Shown: piece after piece, positions 61,425-64,000 of the stretch
How the letters are laid out: every line of letters starts with the position of its first letter
Numbering within the stretch: position 1 is the stretch's first letter
From: Burkholderiaceae bacterium 26
GTDB lineage: Bacteria; Pseudomonadota; Gammaproteobacteria; Burkholderiales; Burkholderiaceae
NCBI GenBank assembly: GCA_000955795.1
Contig: JYOB01000012.1
Span: forward strand, 1-64,000
Direction: 5' to 3'
DNA: 64,000 nt
The notes under the pieces: generated by a model
Told to the model about the DNA's origin: nothing
Databases searched by the model: none
Seen by the model: only the letters and a program-made list of their open reading frames with translations
Made by a program: the position numbers and the translations under genes

Positions 61425-63149
61425 ATGAAAGCGTCCCAATTCTTCATTTCCACGCTCAAGGAAGCGCCCGCCGACGCGGAGATCGTCTCGCACAAGTTGA
61501 TGATGCGTGCCGGCATGATCAAGAAGCTTGGCGCGGGCCTCTATACGTACATGCCCGTGGGGCTGCGCGTGATCCGCAAGGTCGAGCAGATCGTGCGTGA
61601 GGAAATGAATGCCGCCGGCGCGGTGGAAGTGCTGATGCCGGTGGTGCAGCCGGGCGAGCTGTGGCAGGAGACCGGCCGCTGGGACAAGATGGGCGACGAA
61701 CTGCTGCGCTTCAAGGATCGCCACGAGCGCGACTTCGTCATGCAGCCGACGTCGGAGGAGGTGGTGACCGATATCGCCCGCACCGAAATCCGCTCGTACA
61801 AGCAACTGCCGGTCAATTTCTACCAGATCCAGACGAAGTTCCGTGACGAGCGCCGCCCGCGTTTCGGCATCATGCGCGGCCGCGAATTCACGATGAAGGA
61901 CGCGTACTCCTTCGACCGCGACGCCGAGGGCCTGAAGGTGTCGTACCAGAAGATGTACGACGCTTACACGCGCATCTTCCAGCGCTTCGGCCTGGAATTC
62001 CGCGCCGTGGCGGCTGATAACGGTGCCATCGGCGGGTCGGGCTCGCACGAATTCCACGTGATTGCCGACACGGGCGAAGACGCCATCATCTATTGCCCGG
62101 ATTCGGACTACGCCGCGAACATTGAGGCCGCCGAAGCCGTGGCTCCGGCTGCGCCGCGTGGGGCTGCCACCGAGGCGCTTACCAAGACGCATACGCCCGG
62201 CCGCGCCAAGTGCGAGGCCGTGGCCGAACAATTGGGTATTGCGCTGCAGCGCACGATCAAATCCATCGTGCTGGCCACCGAAGTCGAGGGTGGAGAGCCC
62301 CAGATCTGGCTGCTGCTGCTGCGCGGCGACCATGAACTCAACGAGGTCAAGGCATCGAAGGTGCCCGGCCTGGCCGACTTCCGCTTTGCCACCGAAGGTG
62401 AAATCCTGCGCGCGTTCGGCACGCGCCCGGGCTATCTCGGCCCGATCGGCACGAAGCTGCCGGTGAAGGTCGTGGCCGATCGCACGGCGGCTGCCATGAG
62501 TGATTTCGTGGTCGGCGCCAACGAAGAGGATTACCACTTCACCGGCGTGAACTGGGGCCGCGACCTGCCCGAGCCCGAGGTCTACGACCTGCGTAACGTG
62601 GTGGCGGGCGATCCGTCGCCGGATGGCAAGGGCACGCTGGCCATCTGCCGCGGCATCGAAGTTGGCCACGTTTTCATGCTGGGCACGCGTTACTCCGAGG
62701 TGATGAACGCGACGTTCCTTGATGAAAACGGCAAGACGCAGCCGATGGTGATGGGCTGCTACGGTATCGGCATCACGCGGATCCTGGGTGCGGCCATCGA
62801 GCAGAACTACGATGCGCGCGGGATCATCTGGCCGGCGTCGATTGCGCCGTTCCAGGTGGTGATCTGCCCGGTGGGTTACGACCGCTCCGACGCCGTGCGC
62901 GAAGAAGCGGACCGCCTGCACGCCGAACTGGTTGCCGCCGGTATCGACGTGATGCTGGACGATCGCGGCGAGCGCCCCGGCGCAATGTTCGCCGACTGGG
63001 AGCTGATCGGCGTGCCGTTCCGCGTGGTGGTGGGCGACCGTGGCCTGAAGGAAGGCAAGCTGGAATTCCAGGGCCGCCGCGACGAAGCTGCCACCGCCGT
63101 GGCACCGGCCGACGTGCTGCCTACGCTGAAGGCGCGTCTCGCGCAATAA
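61425..63149 (+). CDS. proS: Prolyl-tRNA synthetase
   Basis: ProS charges tRNA-Pro. The 574-residue protein is the bacterial class II form with the editing (YbaK-like INS) domain inserted between motifs 2 and 3 (about residues 225-405), which clears mischarged Ala-tRNA-Pro. Class motifs seen are the [20 protein letters not shown] region (motif 2) and [13 protein letters not shown] (motif 3). The ATG at 61425 begins the homology; the frame is open 18 codons upstream. A tRNA-Pro(CGG) gene lies about 6 kb away. Confidence 0.96.
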   Translation: MKASQFFISTLKEAPADAEIVSHKLMMRAGMIKKLGAGLYTYMPVGLRVIRKVEQIVREEMNAAGAVEVLMPVVQPGELWQETGRWDKMGDELLRFKDRHERDFVMQPTSEEVVTDIARTEIRSYKQLPVNFYQIQTKFRDERRPRFGIMRGREFTMKDAYSFDRDAEGLKVSYQKMYDAYTRIFQRFGLEFRAVAADNGAIGGSGSHEFHVIADTGEDAIIYCPDSDYAANIEAAEAVAPAAPRGAATEALTKTHTPGRAKCEAVAEQLGIALQRTIKSIVLATEVEGGEPQIWLLLLRGDHELNEVKASKVPGLADFRFATEGEILRAFGTRPGYLGPIGTKLPVKVVADRTAAAMSDFVVGANEEDYHFTGVNWGRDLPEPEVYDLRNVVAGDPSPDGKGTLAICRGIEVGHVFMLGTRYSEVMNATFLDENGKTQPMVMGCYGIGITRILGAAIEQNYDARGIIWPASIAPFQVVICPVGYDRSDAVREEADRLHAELVAAGIDVMLDDRGERPGAMFADWELIGVPFRVVVGDRGLKEGKLEFQGRRDEAATAVAPADVLPTLKARLAQ

Positions 63150-63172
63150 CGTAACGACAGGACCCGCCACGC

Positions 63173-63934
63173 ATGCCCCGCTTGTTCTCCGCCCGCCTGA
63201 TCGCCACTGCGCTGTGCGCAGGGACGTTGCTCGTGGGCACGCAGGCGGCGTGGGCGGGCGCCCAGAAAGAGGAGTACCTGGCGGATTCCGTGCGCAGCGC
63301 GCTGTCTGCCGCGGTGGCCGACAGCCGCCCGCTGCGCCCGGTATTTGCCAGCAACGACGAGCAACTCGGCTACCTGCGCTGGCTGGCCGAGATGTCGGTG
63401 CGCATGTCGGGCAAGATTCCTCAGGCATCGGTGCGTGTCGAGTTGATCGAGACGGCGTATTACGAAGCCAAGCGCGCCGGCCTGGACCCGGCGCTGGTGC
63501 TCGGCCTCATCCAGGTAGAAAGCGGTTTCCGCAAGTACGCCATGAGCAGTGCCGGTGCGATGGGGCTGATGCAGGTGATGCCGTTCTGGACACGCAGCAT
63601 CGGCGACAACGACGCGCGCAAACTCTTCCATCTGCAGAGCAACCTGCGCTACGGCTGCACGATCCTGCGTCATTACCTCGACATGGAAGGCGGCAATCTG
63701 TATCTGGCGCTAGGCCGCTACAACGGCAGCCGCGGGCAGCCACAATATCCGAATGCCGTGCTGGCCGCCTGGAAGCGCTGGCAATATCAGGAGTCGAGCG
63801 CGATGACGGTGTCTGCACCGGTTCCTGCCGAGCCCCTTCGGTCCGCGCCTCGCGCCAAGGCATTGCCGGAAGTGCCGGCGCGCAATCCGTTCTCGCCGCT
63901 GCGTATTGCTGGCGGTCCCGCCGGCGGTTCGTGA
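63173..63934 (+). CDS. Soluble lytic murein transglycosylase-like protein
   Basis: This 253-residue periplasmic enzyme cleaves the MurNAc-GlcNAc bond of peptidoglycan to an anhydro product. It has a signal peptide (about 1-29, AWAGA), and the SLT domain from about residue 88 with catalytic Glu116 in GLIQVESGFRKYA, followed by AMGLMQVMPFW and the conserved ALGRYNGSRG. It ends in a Pro/Ala-rich tail. It starts 23 bp after proS and may be co-transcribed with it. Confidence 0.92.
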   Translation: MPRLFSARLIATALCAGTLLVGTQAAWAGAQKEEYLADSVRSALSAAVADSRPLRPVFASNDEQLGYLRWLAEMSVRMSGKIPQASVRVELIETAYYEAKRAGLDPALVLGLIQVESGFRKYAMSSAGAMGLMQVMPFWTRSIGDNDARKLFHLQSNLRYGCTILRHYLDMEGGNLYLALGRYNGSRGQPQYPNAVLAAWKRWQYQESSAMTVSAPVPAEPLRSAPRAKALPEVPARNPFSPLRIAGGPAGGS

Positions 63935-64000
63935 TCTTCTGTCGGCGAACGGTGGGCCTACAATAGGGCCATCTCTCGCTCGCCCGCATCTCCATCCCGC

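Noticed and set aside
61404-63428. A 674-codon minus-strand frame antisense to proS
   Set aside because: Shadow of proS with His/Arg/Ala-rich translation and no domain.

Overview
The window is core chromosome of a high-GC betaproteobacterium, most likely Ralstonia (Burkholderiaceae; R. pickettii-type rather than clearly R. solanacearum). This rests on the gene order mraZ-rsmH-ftsL-ftsI-murE-murF-mraY-murD-ftsW-murG-murC-ddl-ftsQ-ftsA-ftsZ followed by lpxC-secA-argJ, on the fused FruB/FruA fructose PTS, and on strong G/C preference at third codon positions. There is no insertion sequence, prophage, integrase, CRISPR array, toxin-antitoxin pair or recognisable defence island. I find no undescribed multi-gene system; the less ordinary signals are regulatory or evolutionary.

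Layout. 1-4 kb: an M20 amidohydrolase and ArgE diverge, followed by a Leu/Ile/Val-type ABC binding protein. 4-10.5 kb: a fructose PTS operon (fruB-fruK-fruA, minus strand) diverges from the LacI-family regulator fruR, with two candidate operators between them. 10.5-20.6 kb: metabolic and envelope genes, namely a molybdopterin oxidoreductase, a predicted lipoprotein aminopeptidase, acyl-CoA ligase FadD, a hemolysin-III family membrane protein, ArfB, an MFS transporter, a porin and Coq7. 20.8-38.6 kb: the complete division and cell-wall cluster, all on the plus strand. It is headed by a promoter with a tenfold-phased MraZ-box array, tightly packed with eight 4-bp start/stop overlaps, and closed by a strong hairpin after ftsZ. 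39-47 kb: a peroxiredoxin, lpxC, a DciA-like protein, an M23 peptidase, secA, argJ and a DUF815 ATPase. 47.5-55.2 kb: mutT faces a minus-strand group of yacG, zapD, coaE and the type IV pilus assembly genes pilD, pilC and pilB, then a CNNM/CBS protein. 55.3-64 kb: tRNA-Pro(CGG), ispB, rplU-rpmA-obgE-proB, a CNP1-like lipoprotein with rppH, proS and a lytic transglycosylase.

Functionally the window is dominated by envelope growth and division. The dcw cluster makes UDP-MurNAc-pentapeptide (murC-F, ddl), moves it onto lipid (mraY, murG) and assembles the divisome (ftsL, I, W, Q, A, Z). LpxC starts lipid A synthesis, SecA drives export, IspB supplies a polyprenyl chain for quinones, and the M23 peptidase and transglycosylase remodel the wall. 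ArgE and ArgJ belong to arginine synthesis, and ProB and ProS to proline synthesis and use.

Starts were moved inward from the longest open frame where family alignments from memory and a Shine-Dalgarno sequence supported it. Promoters and operators were found by eye and are inferences.
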